Below, one piece after another: positions 1 through 8,246 of a stretch of 64,000 nt of DNA; position 1 is the first letter of the stretch, and each line of letters opens with the position of its first letter. Location of the stretch: the NCBI RefSeq assembly GCF_010548305.1, contig NZ_JAAGLV010000025.1, forward strand, positions 62,001-126,000, in the 5' to 3' direction. The DNA comes from Streptomyces sp. SID13031. GTDB lineage: Bacteria > Actinomycetota > Actinomycetes > Propionibacteriales > Kribbellaceae. The notes beneath the pieces were generated by a model. The model was not told the origin of the DNA, did not search any database, and saw only the letters and a list, made by a program, of their open reading frames with translations. The translations under genes and the position numbers were made by a program.

Positions 1-566
1 CACAAGGATCTCCGCGCCAATCATCGAAGGGATCGTGGATCTCATCCCGGTGCTCCCGTTCCGCCAGCCAGAAGCCATGCAGCGCCTGGGTGGCCTAAGC
101 GTTACCCGATATTCCATTCGACGATGCGCCTCCACCCTGACGGCGAACATCGAGGAACACCCCGAGACCCACCCCCCAATTCCGACGAGGCCCGTCCGAC
201 GGGGGAATGTTGCGCGCGGTTCAACTCTGATCTTCCAGTCCGCCGGGCTGACGCCGGCCGCGCGCCGCGATCGAAGGAGGCGCCGCAGCCGCGCCATCGC
301 GCGACAATGACGTCCACCAGCGTGGTGCACGGCAGGCCCGGTGACGGGCGTGGCCTAGACGCATAGAGGCGGTCATCGCGTGATCCTTTGGAAGACCTTC
401 CACAGTGCTTCTGAAAGAGACAACGCGACGACCGCGAACACCAGTATCGGCAGGCGCCGAAATATTGGGGGTTTGTTCAGGTGGGTTCCCGCAGGTTGCA
501 AGAAGCCTTCACGGCGACGCTGGTAAGGGACAGGCAATCCCGTGATCGACCCTCTCCGAGGCTTCC
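1..566. other. Leading stretch without a convincing gene
   Basis: Open frames here are short, overlap on both strands and show no recognisable family. The last bases hold the promoter region and ribosome binding site (CCGAGG, about five bases before the ATG at 567) of the GH13 gene. I see no RNA gene. Confidence 0.5.
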
Positions 567-2264
567 ATGTCTACTGAGACCACTACGACCCGCATCCCGT
601 GGCGTACAGCACGCAACCAGCAGGACTGGTGGCGCAGCGCCGTCATCTATCAGGTCTACGTGCGCAGCTTCCAGGACTCCGACGGCGATGGCATCGGTGA
701 TCTGACCGGTGTCCGCGCCAGACTGCCGTACCTGCGCAGCCTCGGCGTCGACGGTATCTGGCTCAACCCGTTCTACCCGTCGCCGCAGCACGACCACGGG
801 TATGACGTATCCGACTACTTCTCGGTGCACCCCGACTACGGAACCCTCGAGTCCTTCGACCGGCTGGTCCACGACGCGCATCGACTCGACCTCAAGGTGC
901 TCATCGACATCGTCCCGAACCACTGCTCGATCGAGCATCCATGGTTCGCCGCGGCGCTGGCCGCCGGCCCAGGAAGCCTTGAACGTGAGCGGTTCCACTT
1001 CGCCGACGGCCGGGGCGAGAACGGCGAACTGCCGCCAAACAACTGGCGCTCAATCTTCGGCGGATCCGCCTGGCAGCGCGTCACAGAACCGGACGGATCA
1101 CCCGGTCAGTGGTACCTGCACAGCTTCGCGCCGGAGCAGGCCGACTTCAACTGGCTTCACCCGGACGTGACTGCGCATTTCGAGCAGGTACTGCGTTTCT
1201 GGCTGGACCGGGGCGTCGACGGGATCCGGATCGACGTGGCGCACGGGCTGCACAAGGCCGACGGATTGCCGGACCACGAGAACGCGATGGACGACGAGCT
1301 CACCGGCGATCCGCTCAATCCCCTGGCCTGGAACCAGCCCGCGGTGCACAAGGTGTGGCGCAGGTGGCGGACCATCGCCGAGGGATACACCATGCTGACC
1401 GGTCGCGAGCGCGTGCTGATCGGCGAGGTCGGCGTCCTCGACACCGAGCAACTGGCGCTCTACCAGCGTCCGGACGAGCTGCACCAGAGCTTCTACTTCG
1501 AGTTCCTGCGCGCGCACTGGGACCGGCAGACCCTCTACGACGTGGTGAATCGCGGCCTGGGCACGATCGCTGCCTCCGGCTCGTCGGTCGCCTGGGTGCT
1601 GAACAACCACGACATGCCGCGATCGGTCACCCGGTACGGCGGTGGCGCTCCCGGCGTCGATACGGGCGACGTCGATCTCGGCACCCTCCGGGCTAGGGCG
1701 GCCGCCCTGCTGATGCTCGCGCTGCCAGGAGCGGCGTACGTCTACCAAGGCGAGGAGCTCGGTCTGCCCGAGGTCACGGACCTACCCGTCGACGTCTTGG
1801 CCGATCCGATGTTTCACCGCAGCCAAGGCGTTCGGCGTGGCCGAGATGGTTGCCGGGTGCCCCTGCCGTGGGCCGCTTCCCAGGACGGCTTCGGCTTCTC
1901 CAGCGGTGATCCGTGGCTGCCGCAGCCGGACTGGTTCGCCGATCATGCCGTGGACCGGCAGCTGAGCTCGGGCGAGTCGATGCTCCACCTCTACCGCGAG
2001 ACGCTCGCCTTGCGGCAGCAGCGCCTTCCCGCGCTGGCCGGCGACGAGTTCCGCTGGTTGCGGACCGATCCGGGCGTGCTGGCCTTCACCAGAGGCGACG
2101 GATTCGCCTGCGTCGTCAATTGCTCATCGCGGGTCGTCCCCGCACCGGTGAACGGCGAACTGCTGCTCGCCAGTCATGAGGAGGCCGGCGAGAGGCTCCC
2201 TCCGAACAGCGCCGCATGGTACCTGCTTCCGGAATCAACCGAAGCAGTGGGTGAGGCCGCGTGA
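567..2264 (+). CDS. GH13 alpha-glucosidase (alpha-amylase family, subfamily 30-like)
   Basis: A 565-residue glycoside hydrolase of the alpha-amylase superfamily, expected to cut alpha-1,4 or alpha-1,6 glucosidic bonds in short oligosaccharides in the cytoplasm, since no signal peptide is visible. The (beta/alpha)8 barrel motifs are in order: IYQVYVRSF and DGDGIGDL near the N-terminus, VDGIWLNPFY, DIVPNH at about 114-119, GIRIDVAHG with the nucleophile Asp223, IGEVG with the acid/base Glu287, and NNHD with His348-Asp349. Length and motif spacing fit bacterial alpha-glucosidase/oligo-1,6-glucosidase. The start follows a CCGAGG ribosome binding site. Its stop overlaps the GTG start of the next ORF, so three genes are probably translated together. 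The exact substrate cannot be read from the sequence. Confidence 0.93.
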   Translation: MSTETTTTRIPWRTARNQQDWWRSAVIYQVYVRSFQDSDGDGIGDLTGVRARLPYLRSLGVDGIWLNPFYPSPQHDHGYDVSDYFSVHPDYGTLESFDRLVHDAHRLDLKVLIDIVPNHCSIEHPWFAAALAAGPGSLERERFHFADGRGENGELPPNNWRSIFGGSAWQRVTEPDGSPGQWYLHSFAPEQADFNWLHPDVTAHFEQVLRFWLDRGVDGIRIDVAHGLHKADGLPDHENAMDDELTGDPLNPLAWNQPAVHKVWRRWRTIAEGYTMLTGRERVLIGEVGVLDTEQLALYQRPDELHQSFYFEFLRAHWDRQTLYDVVNRGLGTIAASGSSVAWVLNNHDMPRSVTRYGGGAPGVDTGDVDLGTLRARAAALLMLALPGAAYVYQGEELGLPEVTDLPVDVLADPMFHRSQGVRRGRDGCRVPLPWAASQDGFGFSSGDPWLPQPDWFADHAVDRQLSSGESMLHLYRETLALRQQRLPALAGDEFRWLRTDPGVLAFTRGDGFACVVNCSSRVVPAPVNGELLLASHEEAGERLPPNSAAWYLLPESTEAVGEAA

Positions 2265-2353
2265 TCCCCGAAATGTGGGCGCTGATCGTCATCACCGCCA
2301 TCGTATTCGTCCTCATGGCCCGAGACCTCGCACGAGATCTGAGAGATCGCTGA
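2261..2353 (+). CDS. 30-residue single-span membrane peptide
   Basis: A small ORF starting at a GTG that overlaps the stop of the GH13 gene (GTGA) and ending in a TGATG overlap with the next gene. The product begins MIPEMWALIVITAIVFVLMA, one clear hydrophobic helix, followed by a charged tail rich in Arg and Asp. The double stop/start overlap argues for translational coupling and a real gene. Function is unknown; it could be a small membrane anchor or a coupling ORF. No family recognised. Confidence 0.55.
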   Translation: MIPEMWALIVITAIVFVLMARDLARDLRDR

Positions 2354-2673
2354 TGAACGCTCGTCCGCTGATCCTCGGCTACATCCGAGCACATATCCTC
2401 TTGACGAAGGAAGAGATCGACGCAGCGAAAGTGCGCCTAACGGTATTCGCGAGCGCCGAAGGCTACGTCCTCGGCACCGTCTACGTCGAACACGTCACCT
2501 CGGCACCAGCAGCGTTCCATGCCCTGCTGGACGAGGTGCGGCGCGACAACGACATCTGGGCCGTGGTGGTGCCGAGCCCGCAGCATCTGGCCGCCGGGGG
2601 ACGCCGGGCGATGACGAGCAGCCTCGAACACCAGGGGAGCGTGCACGTCCTAGTTGCGGAGCAACCCCACTAG
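2353..2673 (+). CDS. Resolvase-like small protein without catalytic serine
   Basis: A 106-residue protein whose ATG overlaps the stop of the preceding membrane peptide (TGATG). The pattern LGYIR, then a helix, TVYVEHV and AVVVPSPQHL, resembles the N-terminal fold of serine recombinases, seen in many stand-alone actinobacterial proteins. The catalytic serine expected just after the first strand is absent (GYIRAH), so recombination is unlikely. The role of this group is not established; regulation is possible. It is the last gene of the GH13 unit and is followed directly by a strong hairpin. The longer reading frame that opens at 2176 lies inside the GH13 gene, so the coupled ATG is preferred. 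Confidence 0.6.
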   Translation: MNARPLILGYIRAHILLTKEEIDAAKVRLTVFASAEGYVLGTVYVEHVTSAPAAFHALLDEVRRDNDIWAVVVPSPQHLAAGGRRAMTSSLEHQGSVHVLVAEQPH

Positions 2674-2676
2674 ACC

Positions 2677-2728
2677 GGCGGACCTGGCGCCATGAGAGCT
2701 CACACACCGCCTCGGCGCCAGGTCCGCC
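2677..2728 (+). terminator. Strong hairpin after the GH13 operon
   Basis: Perfect 15-base inverted repeat: left arm 2677-2691 (GGCGGACCTGGCGCC), right arm 2714-2728 (GGCGCCAGGTCCGCC), with a 22-base loop. It starts four bases after the stop codon. No T-run follows, as is common in actinomycetes. It probably acts as a transcription terminator. Confidence 0.8.
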
Positions 2729-2875
2729 TACAACCCACCCTCCCTGCACTCTTCGCCATGAATCACGCGGCCTCCGGTCAACCGGATCGGGGCGTTGTGC
2801 CAACGCGTTCCCAGCGTCATCCGGACTACGCGAGCATCACCAACTTCCGGGGTCTGGCCAACATCAGCGGTGCCG

Positions 2876-2980
2876 ATCGTGCTCGCCGAGATCGGCGACG
2901 ACCGCTTCCGCTCGCCGACGATCAAGCGCTTCGGGCCTCCACCGGCTCCGGTGACCCGGGCCTGGGCAAATCCCACACGT
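2876..2980 (+). pseudogene. IS110-family transposase remnant
   Basis: In one forward frame the translation reads VLAEIGDDRFRS followed about ten residues later by APVTRA. This matches the conserved C-terminal region (LAEIGD, A-APVTRASG) of IS110-type transposases (Transposase_20). The match then shifts frame: GKSHT appears in the neighbouring frame. There is no full-length ORF, so this is a short, decayed fragment. No terminal repeats were found, as expected for this family. Confidence 0.55.
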
Positions 2981-3570
2981 GCCCCTTCGCCCAGTGTGCC
3001 CCTCGCGGATTAAGCGAACATCAAAGGAGCTTGCCGAGTACCTCAAATAGTCGAGCGGTGAGAGCCCCGCCCACCGAAGGTTGGCCCCGGTCGATGGGTC
3101 TGGACACATCCACCCCTAGGCAGCATCCAGCGACCGAAACGCTGCTTGACCACTCAAGATTCTTGCCGACCGACGCGTCGAGGTCCGGCTTGACCGTGGA
3201 TCGCTGCTGGGTGGACTCGATCAAGTCGCGGAGCGCGCGCAACCAGACGCGATCTCCTGACCCTTGCCAGGTGGCTGGGCCCATGACGGCAGGGCTGTCC
3301 AGCAAGCGCCCTGCTGAACACCAGCCTCAGCCGGCTCCGCGCCTCCGCCGAGCAGTTCTGGCAACGCTCTCCCATCCGTAGAGTTCACAACCTTGGTGTG
3401 AACAAGAGCGGGCCCACGCGCACCCAACCAGCGACGCGGAAGCCCTCCGTGGCGCATCTGTTCGCAGCGAGCCGATCGGCTCATCGAGCAGCATGGCGAG
3501 GGGCAGGCTTCGGGCTCGCTGGGCTGCGGGCACCGCGGCTGCAGCGAATCGAAGCAGACGAGGCCGCCTG
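2981..3570. other. Intergenic, degenerate
   Basis: No convincing gene. Long open frames here exist in several frames at once, as usual in high-GC noncoding DNA. A single CACCCCTAGG (3111-3120) matches half of the repeat motif found upstream of several cluster genes, but no gene lies in a position to use it. Decay of the IS110 copy probably accounts for part of the stretch. Confidence 0.4.
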
Positions 3571-4638
3571 CTATCGAAGGGTGCGGAGTGCTTTCTGGAT
3601 CGCCGCAAGGGTTGGATGGGTGTCGGCGACGGTCCCGGTAAGGATGCCTTCTGCTCTTTCGTAGAGCTGTCGCGCAGTGGCGGGATCGTCTTGGAGTCGG
3701 CGGAGTAGGGCGAGGTTGGCGAGGGTGGGTGCCAGGTCGGGGTGGTTGGCGCCGAGGAGGGCTTCTTTGATGGTCATGGAGCGGCGGAAGAGCTGTTCGG
3801 ACTCGGGGAGATTTCCTCGCTTGCGTGCGATAGCGGCGAGGTTGTGGACAGTGACGGCTACCTCGTAGTGAACCGGGCCGTAGGTGTTCTCGAATGTGCC
3901 AAGTGCCGCTCGAAGGATCTTGTCGGCTTCATCGAGGTGGCCGAGCTCCAGCAGGATCGGAGCGAGTGCAGCACGGTCGGCCGCTACGGCCAGGTGATCG
4001 GAACCCAGGACCTGCTCACGGATCTGTACGGCGCGACGCGCGGGCGCTTCGGCGGTGATGTAGTCACCGCGGGCGTGTGCCAGACCACCGATGTTGTGAA
4101 GGATCGTAGCGATCTCGAGGTCATCTCGGACCGGAGAGTTCTCCAGCAGAGTCAATGCGCGGTTGTATAGGTTGGCGGCCTCGTCGAAGTTGCCGCTGTA
4201 TTTGAAGGTTACGGCGAGCTCGTTGCAGACGAGAGCAACGGCCTCGGCGGATACGCCGGCGACGTCATCGACGACCCTCAATGCCTGGCGCAGGGCCGAT
4301 TCAGCATGGGAGTAGTCACCTGTCGTGCGGCGCAGCGCGCCCAAGTTGATCAGCGCCCGCACCTGCAGTTCTGCGCTGTCCGGCTCGGAGCGAGCCTGCG
4401 AGGCCGTCGCCGCGGCAGCCTGGAACATCATCCTGGCGAGCCCGCCGTCGTCGCTGTCCTGGGCGAGGACACCGCGAACCAGCTCCGTCTCTGCTCTGGC
4501 CAAACCGCCCGCGGCCACGGCCAACGGCCAAGCCTGCGAGATCAATCTGTCCGCGGTCGCCTGATCGCCATGCTCTCGGGCCTGCATGCAACCGCTGAGC
4601 AGCGACGCCAGCTGGGGCTCATCTCGATGGTGCTTCAT
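3571..4638 (-). CDS. Tetratricopeptide-repeat protein (kinesin light chain type)
   Basis: 355 residues, almost wholly alpha-helical. Tandem TPR units run from about residue 85 to the end. Typical signatures are A-INLGALRRTTGDYSHAE, NELAVTFKYSGNFDEA, ILHNIGGLAHARGDY, VHNLAAIARKRGNLPESE and LANLALLRRL, with THP/NHPDLA linkers as in kinesin-light-chain-like (TPR_10/12) proteins. There is no enzyme domain, signal peptide or DNA-binding domain, so a protein-protein scaffold role is likely. A shorter paralogue lies at 6039-6884 and a fragment at 26275-26558, so this family was duplicated within the region. No CTAGGGG repeat was seen upstream of this copy. Confidence 0.85.
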   Translation of the reverse strand: MKHHRDEPQLASLLSGCMQAREHGDQATADRLISQAWPLAVAAGGLARAETELVRGVLAQDSDDGGLARMMFQAAAATASQARSEPDSAELQVRALINLGALRRTTGDYSHAESALRQALRVVDDVAGVSAEAVALVCNELAVTFKYSGNFDEAANLYNRALTLLENSPVRDDLEIATILHNIGGLAHARGDYITAEAPARRAVQIREQVLGSDHLAVAADRAALAPILLELGHLDEADKILRAALGTFENTYGPVHYEVAVTVHNLAAIARKRGNLPESEQLFRRSMTIKEALLGANHPDLAPTLANLALLRRLQDDPATARQLYERAEGILTGTVADTHPTLAAIQKALRTLR

Positions 4639-4889
4639 GACAACGTCTCCCGTTGTGACAAATCGAGATGATCACCTCGATCGGGTCGGGCCGCACACTG
4701 CTCGCAGCTGCATCCGACCGTGCCGACAGCGAACCCGGCTCAGTACTTAGAACGTGTCTCACGAAGGTTGACAGGCTCCGCGCAGCTTCTCCTTGCCCAT
4801 GGACTTCATAATGAACATCCGTTCGGAAAGTCCTGGTCCCGGATATCCGTCAACACGGGTTTCAAGCCGTGGCCAACAGAACAACAGCC
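4639..4889. other. Intergenic between TPR gene and secreted-protein gene
   Basis: About 250 bases upstream of the TPR gene. No ORF with family resemblance and no clear promoter elements. It ends at the hairpin that follows the secreted-protein gene. Confidence 0.4.
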
Positions 4890-4925
4890 GGCCGGGTAGC
4901 ACGGGCGCAGCGTGCGTACCCGGCC
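4890..4925 (-). terminator. Hairpin terminator of the secreted-protein gene
   Basis: Inverted repeat GGCCGGGTA (4890-4898) and TACCCGGCC (4917-4925). The arms are extended inward by GCACG/CGTGC with one bulged base. It lies 14 bases past the stop codon of the minus-strand gene at 4939-5289 and is well placed to end that transcript. Confidence 0.75.
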
Positions 4926-4938
4926 ATCCCAGAGGTTG

Positions 4939-5289
4939 TCAGTCCAGCAACACTGTCTCGTTGTGGTTGTAGCTGCCTACCATGTAGATGGACGCATCGA
5001 ATGCGGGGTTACTGCCGGACGCGACGATCGTTGCAGTAGCGCCGTGGTTGCTGTTTCTGGCTGTGACATCGAAGGCACAATTGTTGTGCGCTGACTTGTA
5101 CGTGAATGACGCCGAGGTTTCCTGTCCCTGCACCGGTGTCGCCGTGGACGAGGATCCGGAGTAGCCGGTGCCCGAGAAGTATTCAAAACAGCCAGGGGCG
5201 GCGGAAGCGGGCGCTGAGGTCAAGCCCATAGCGAGGGCAGTGACGCTCGCCCCGGTGGCCACAATGGTAGTGAGCTTACGACGGTTCAT
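4939..5289 (-). CDS. Small secreted protein of unknown function
   Basis: The start at 5289 is chosen because AGGAAGGA lies a few bases upstream. The 116-residue product opens MNRRKLTTIVATG, a classic signal peptide: Lys/Arg n-region, hydrophobic core, and an APASA-A cleavage site near residue 31. The mature part is about 85 residues, Ser/Thr/Asn rich, with two cysteines (in APGCFEYF and NNCAFD) that may form a disulfide. It looks like a compact extracellular beta-rich domain. I do not recognise the family. It stands alone, has its own terminator, and carries a CTAGGGG-type direct repeat about 145 bases upstream. That repeat is shared with the diterpenoid operons, so co-regulation is plausible. 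Confidence 0.75.
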   Translation of the reverse strand: MNRRKLTTIVATGASVTALAMGLTSAPASAAPGCFEYFSGTGYSGSSSTATPVQGQETSASFTYKSAHNNCAFDVTARNSNHGATATIVASGSNPAFDASIYMVGSYNHNETVLLD

Positions 5290-6038
5290 GCGTGGTCCTT
5301 CCTCAATTGGCCCTGGGCACTCGTACCCGAGCCACGGTTGGTAAGAAATGACTGGTTCGAGGCGGCAGTCACGGACCAGCAAATTCCTTTAGCCTTATCT
5401 CACTCCTGTGGACGAGCGGCCTCATCGGGGACGACCCCAGTATTTACCCCTAGAGAGCCCTGGCGAAGAGGGAGTCCTACCCGCGATGTGCCCGATCTGG
5501 TGCTGTTCAGGCGGCATCCACCGATTCATCTGCGTTCAATTGGCCGTGCCCGGGCACCTAGCGAACGCCATCGAATCTTCTGTTGCAGGCCTGTTCCCAG
5601 ACATCGGTCTGCTAAGGCGCGACCCGCTTCCGGAGTGGCTGAAGTCGTCAGGCTATGACCGATAAATGCACGGCAGCCATGCTGCCCGTAGTCCATACGA
5701 GTGTCACCGTGTGTCCCGGTGCCGGCGTCGCAGGTGCGTCTTCACCGTTGCGCCAAGGGATTCAGTCACCTGCGAGAACCTTCCGAGCTTGGCGCTCCCT
5801 GCAGTTCCGAAATGCAGCGGCTGGGCAGGGTAGGGTGGCACGCGGGAAATTTGGGCGACATTGACGGTCAGAATCTAGTATGCCTGCGCTTGGAGGGCCC
5901 CAGTGCTGCCGTGGTCGTTCTTGAGTTTCTGATAGCTCAAAGGTCGGCCAGAGTCGTCACGAGGTCTGGATGGTTTGAACCGAGCGGTATTGCTTGATCG
6001 TCAGGGTTTCGTGGGGCAGGTGCTCCGCAGTGACTAAA
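5290..6038. other. Intergenic with promoter region of the secreted-protein gene
   Basis: About 750 bases. It holds the upstream region of the secreted-protein gene, including the repeat motif at 5434-5453. A forward 85-codon frame at 5408-5665 has no recognisable family or convincing ribosome binding site, and I do not call it. Nothing else is visible. Confidence 0.45.
5434..5453 (-). promoter_or_regulatory. CTAGGGG-type direct repeat upstream of secreted-protein gene
   Basis: On the minus strand this reads CTAGGGGTAAATACTGGGGT: TAGGGGT and CTGGGGT in direct orientation, 12 bases start to start. It is 145 bases before the ATG at 5289. Similar pairs precede four other minus-strand transcription units in the window. 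Confidence 0.5.
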
Positions 6039-6884
6039 TCATCGTGCTGCCCCAGCGATTGCGGCGAGGTTATTGAGCATCAATGCAACTTCGTAGTGGT
6101 CTTCGCCGTATGTCCGTTTGTACACCTTCAGCGCGTGCCGGAGCAGCTTCTCGGCTTCGTCCAACTGACCGAGGCCGGCAAGTATCGAGGCCAACATGGC
6201 CTGGTCGGAGACCGTGGCTATGTGGTCAGGGCCATGCGTGCGTTGCCTGATCTCGACTGCTCGGCGTGCTGGGATCTCGGCCGCTGCGTAATTGCCACGG
6301 GCATGGGCTAGGCCGGCGAGGTTGTGATAGATGGTGGCAACTGCGGGATGGTCGACACCATCCGCACGGTTGAGCAAGCTCAGCGCCCGTTCGTACGACG
6401 AGAGTGCGAGATCGAACCGTCCCGTGCATTTGAAGACCATGCCGAGTTCGTTGCAGATCAACGAGACGAAGTCCGGGCCGATAGCTGGGGCCTCCTCCGC
6501 AGCTGTCAGAGCTATTCGGAGTAGGTGTTCAGCGTCGCTGTAGCGGCCCTGCTCACGTCTCACGCTCCCCAGGAAGGTACGGGCCTGCACGAGCACTTCG
6601 AATGTGTTGGGAGTCCACGGCTTGCTGGAGAGGTTCGCCTCAAGCCACTCGAACGATTCGACAGCGGTCGCGATGTCGCCGGTGTGGTGAGCTAATAGGC
6701 CGCGCATGAGGGCGACCTGTGCGACTGCGGCATCGTCGGCCGTCTCGCTCAGCACCTGCGCAAAGCCGATCATTCTTTCGGCCCGCCCATGGTCTCCACT
6801 ATCGATGGCGAGTCGGCACTCGGCGAGCAGCCGTTGGACAAGGAGTTCGTCACCCGTGGACTGCTGAGTCCTCCTCCTACTCAC
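6039..6884 (-). CDS. Tetratricopeptide-repeat protein, C-terminally short paralogue
   Basis: 281 residues, clearly related to the protein at 3571-4638. Shared signatures are CNELGMVFKCTGRFDLA, IYHNLAGLAHARGNYAAAE, IPARRAVEIR and NNLAAIAGAAR. In the longer paralogue the same point reads NLAAIARKRGNLPESE and continues about 75 residues. Here the ORF stops after AAIAGAAR, so one and a half TPR units are missing. The stop may reflect a deletion, or a naturally short form. No other domain is visible. A CTAGGGG-type direct repeat lies 217 bases upstream. A scaffold or partner-binding role is inferred from the family only. Confidence 0.8.
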   Translation of the reverse strand: MSRRRTQQSTGDELLVQRLLAECRLAIDSGDHGRAERMIGFAQVLSETADDAAVAQVALMRGLLAHHTGDIATAVESFEWLEANLSSKPWTPNTFEVLVQARTFLGSVRREQGRYSDAEHLLRIALTAAEEAPAIGPDFVSLICNELGMVFKCTGRFDLALSSYERALSLLNRADGVDHPAVATIYHNLAGLAHARGNYAAAEIPARRAVEIRQRTHGPDHIATVSDQAMLASILAGLGQLDEAEKLLRHALKVYKRTYGEDHYEVALMLNNLAAIAGAAR

Positions 6885-7346
6885 GATGCCTCCGGCTCAA
6901 GTATTTGCGATAGGGAATGATGCGACTGCGCCGACGCCACATAGCCTTTGGCCAGGCCCGCGTGCTCGGAGCTGTGCGGGCAACTCCGGTAGGGAGGCTG
7001 GTGGGACGGTCCTCAGACTGCGGTCCTCGGGGCAACGACCACAACCGCCCCACCATCGTCCATAGTCGACAACTTTTGATCGGTCGGCATCCGGGGGTTC
7101 ACCTAGCTGCCACCCCTAGGCGATCTATCCGCGTCATCAGAATGCTGCTTAGACAGGTAAGTTCGCGGTACTGAGCGGGAGGCCGGTCTTGGGTTCAATA
7201 GATTGGCGAGTGGTGCACTCGTTCGTCTCGTGGTCCCGCTGATCTTGGTAACCCGACTGCCGGCGATCGCCTTCGTGACCGAGCCGGCAATCCCGGTGTC
7301 CTCGGCACTCTCGTCCGCCCAGCCTGATTGTCTGCCTTGACGGAGG
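6885..7346. other. Intergenic upstream of TPR gene
   Basis: No gene seen. It contains the repeat motif at 7101-7120. The stretch next to 7346 lies downstream of the NUDIX gene and shows no clear hairpin. Confidence 0.4.
7101..7120 (-). promoter_or_regulatory. CTAGGGG-type direct repeat upstream of short TPR gene
   Basis: Minus strand CCTAGGGGTGGCAGCTAGGT: TAGGGGT and TAGGTGA in direct orientation, 13 bases apart, 217 bases before the start at 6884. It belongs to the set described at 5434, 17951, 25313 and 28081. Confidence 0.45.
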
Positions 7347-8213
7347 TCAGCGAGAGTCGTTGGCAGGCTGGTGCGTTCCGGCGTCGACGGTGGCGAGGTC
7401 GTAGCCGGGATCGCCGGGAAGTATCGATCGCAGCCCGGCGTCAGAGAGAGAAAGCCGCGGGATGATCGGCTGAACGAGACGTTCGATGGACATCACCTCA
7501 GAGACGCAACCGAACGAAGTCAGTTCGGTCAACGTCGCCCAAGTCGATGGCAACAGTCCACAGAGGCCGCGTTCCCACCTGCGGAGCAGTTCGCCAGGGG
7601 TCTGCCAGCTTGTCGGGTCGGCTTCTGATGTCTGTCCGTCGGCGGCCTGGTTGGCAGGCGCAGTGGCGACGAAGAACCGCGTGTCGTACCGTCGCGACAG
7701 CTCGAGGGGCGTCATCCAGCGTGCCCACGGCCTGAGGAGATCGGCACGGAGCACGAGATCGTTCGTCACGAGGAACTCGCTGAGCGAGATCAGCTTGTGG
7801 GTCAACGCCTGCCGTGCCGCCGCGTGGGTCTCCGTCAGCGTTGTGACCGTCGGTGTCGCGCCGGCGAGGAGTACTCCGGACTCCTCGAAGAGTTCGCGCA
7901 CCGCGGCCTGGATCAGGCTGATCGCGAACTGCCGTGAACACAGGAGGTACGTCGCCCAACGGGTGGGACTCGGGCCGAACCATCGCGCCCCCGGCTCCGA
8001 GTCCGAAGGCTCGACTCCGCCGCCCGGGAATACAGTCATGCCACCTGCGAATACCTTCCTTGGGACCTGGCGTTGGGTGAATACCTCCAGACCCGCGGGT
8101 CCGTCGCGGAGGAGGGCGACCGTGACTGCGTCGCGCGCTAGCGTCGGTTCGCCGTGGTGCAGGTCGCGAATGAACCTGTCGGGAAGATAGAGGTCGGGCG
8201 GGAGCTGAACCAT
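7347..8213 (-). CDS. NUDIX hydrolase, NUDT19-like
   Basis: 288 residues. A split Nudix box is visible: FPGGGVEP is followed by a long insertion and then AAVRELFEESGVLL, which satisfies the REUXEEXGU core. The insertion between the glycine part and the helix is typical of NUDT7/NUDT19-like enzymes, which cut CoA or other nucleoside-diphosphate-linked compounds. The start has AAGGA five to six bases upstream. It is last in a minus-strand series AtuA-like, NRDE, methyltransferase, NUDIX, with 33 bases to the methyltransferase. Whether it handles a prenyl diphosphate, CoA ester or nucleotide cannot be told. Confidence 0.8.
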   Translation of the reverse strand: MVQLPPDLYLPDRFIRDLHHGEPTLARDAVTVALLRDGPAGLEVFTQRQVPRKVFAGGMTVFPGGGVEPSDSEPGARWFGPSPTRWATYLLCSRQFAISLIQAAVRELFEESGVLLAGATPTVTTLTETHAAARQALTHKLISLSEFLVTNDLVLRADLLRPWARWMTPLELSRRYDTRFFVATAPANQAADGQTSEADPTSWQTPGELLRRWERGLCGLLPSTWATLTELTSFGCVSEVMSIERLVQPIIPRLSLSDAGLRSILPGDPGYDLATVDAGTHQPANDSR

Positions 8214-8246
8214 GAGGTGTCCTTGGGGGCTTGACCGTTGACGGGT

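Noticed and set aside
2692-3381. Forward 229-codon frame
   Set aside because: No family resemblance except a short IS110-like piece that lies in other frames; it also starts inside the terminator hairpin.
5408-5665. 85-codon forward ORF with several cysteines
   Set aside because: No good ribosome binding site, no family and no neighbours to suggest a peptide pathway.
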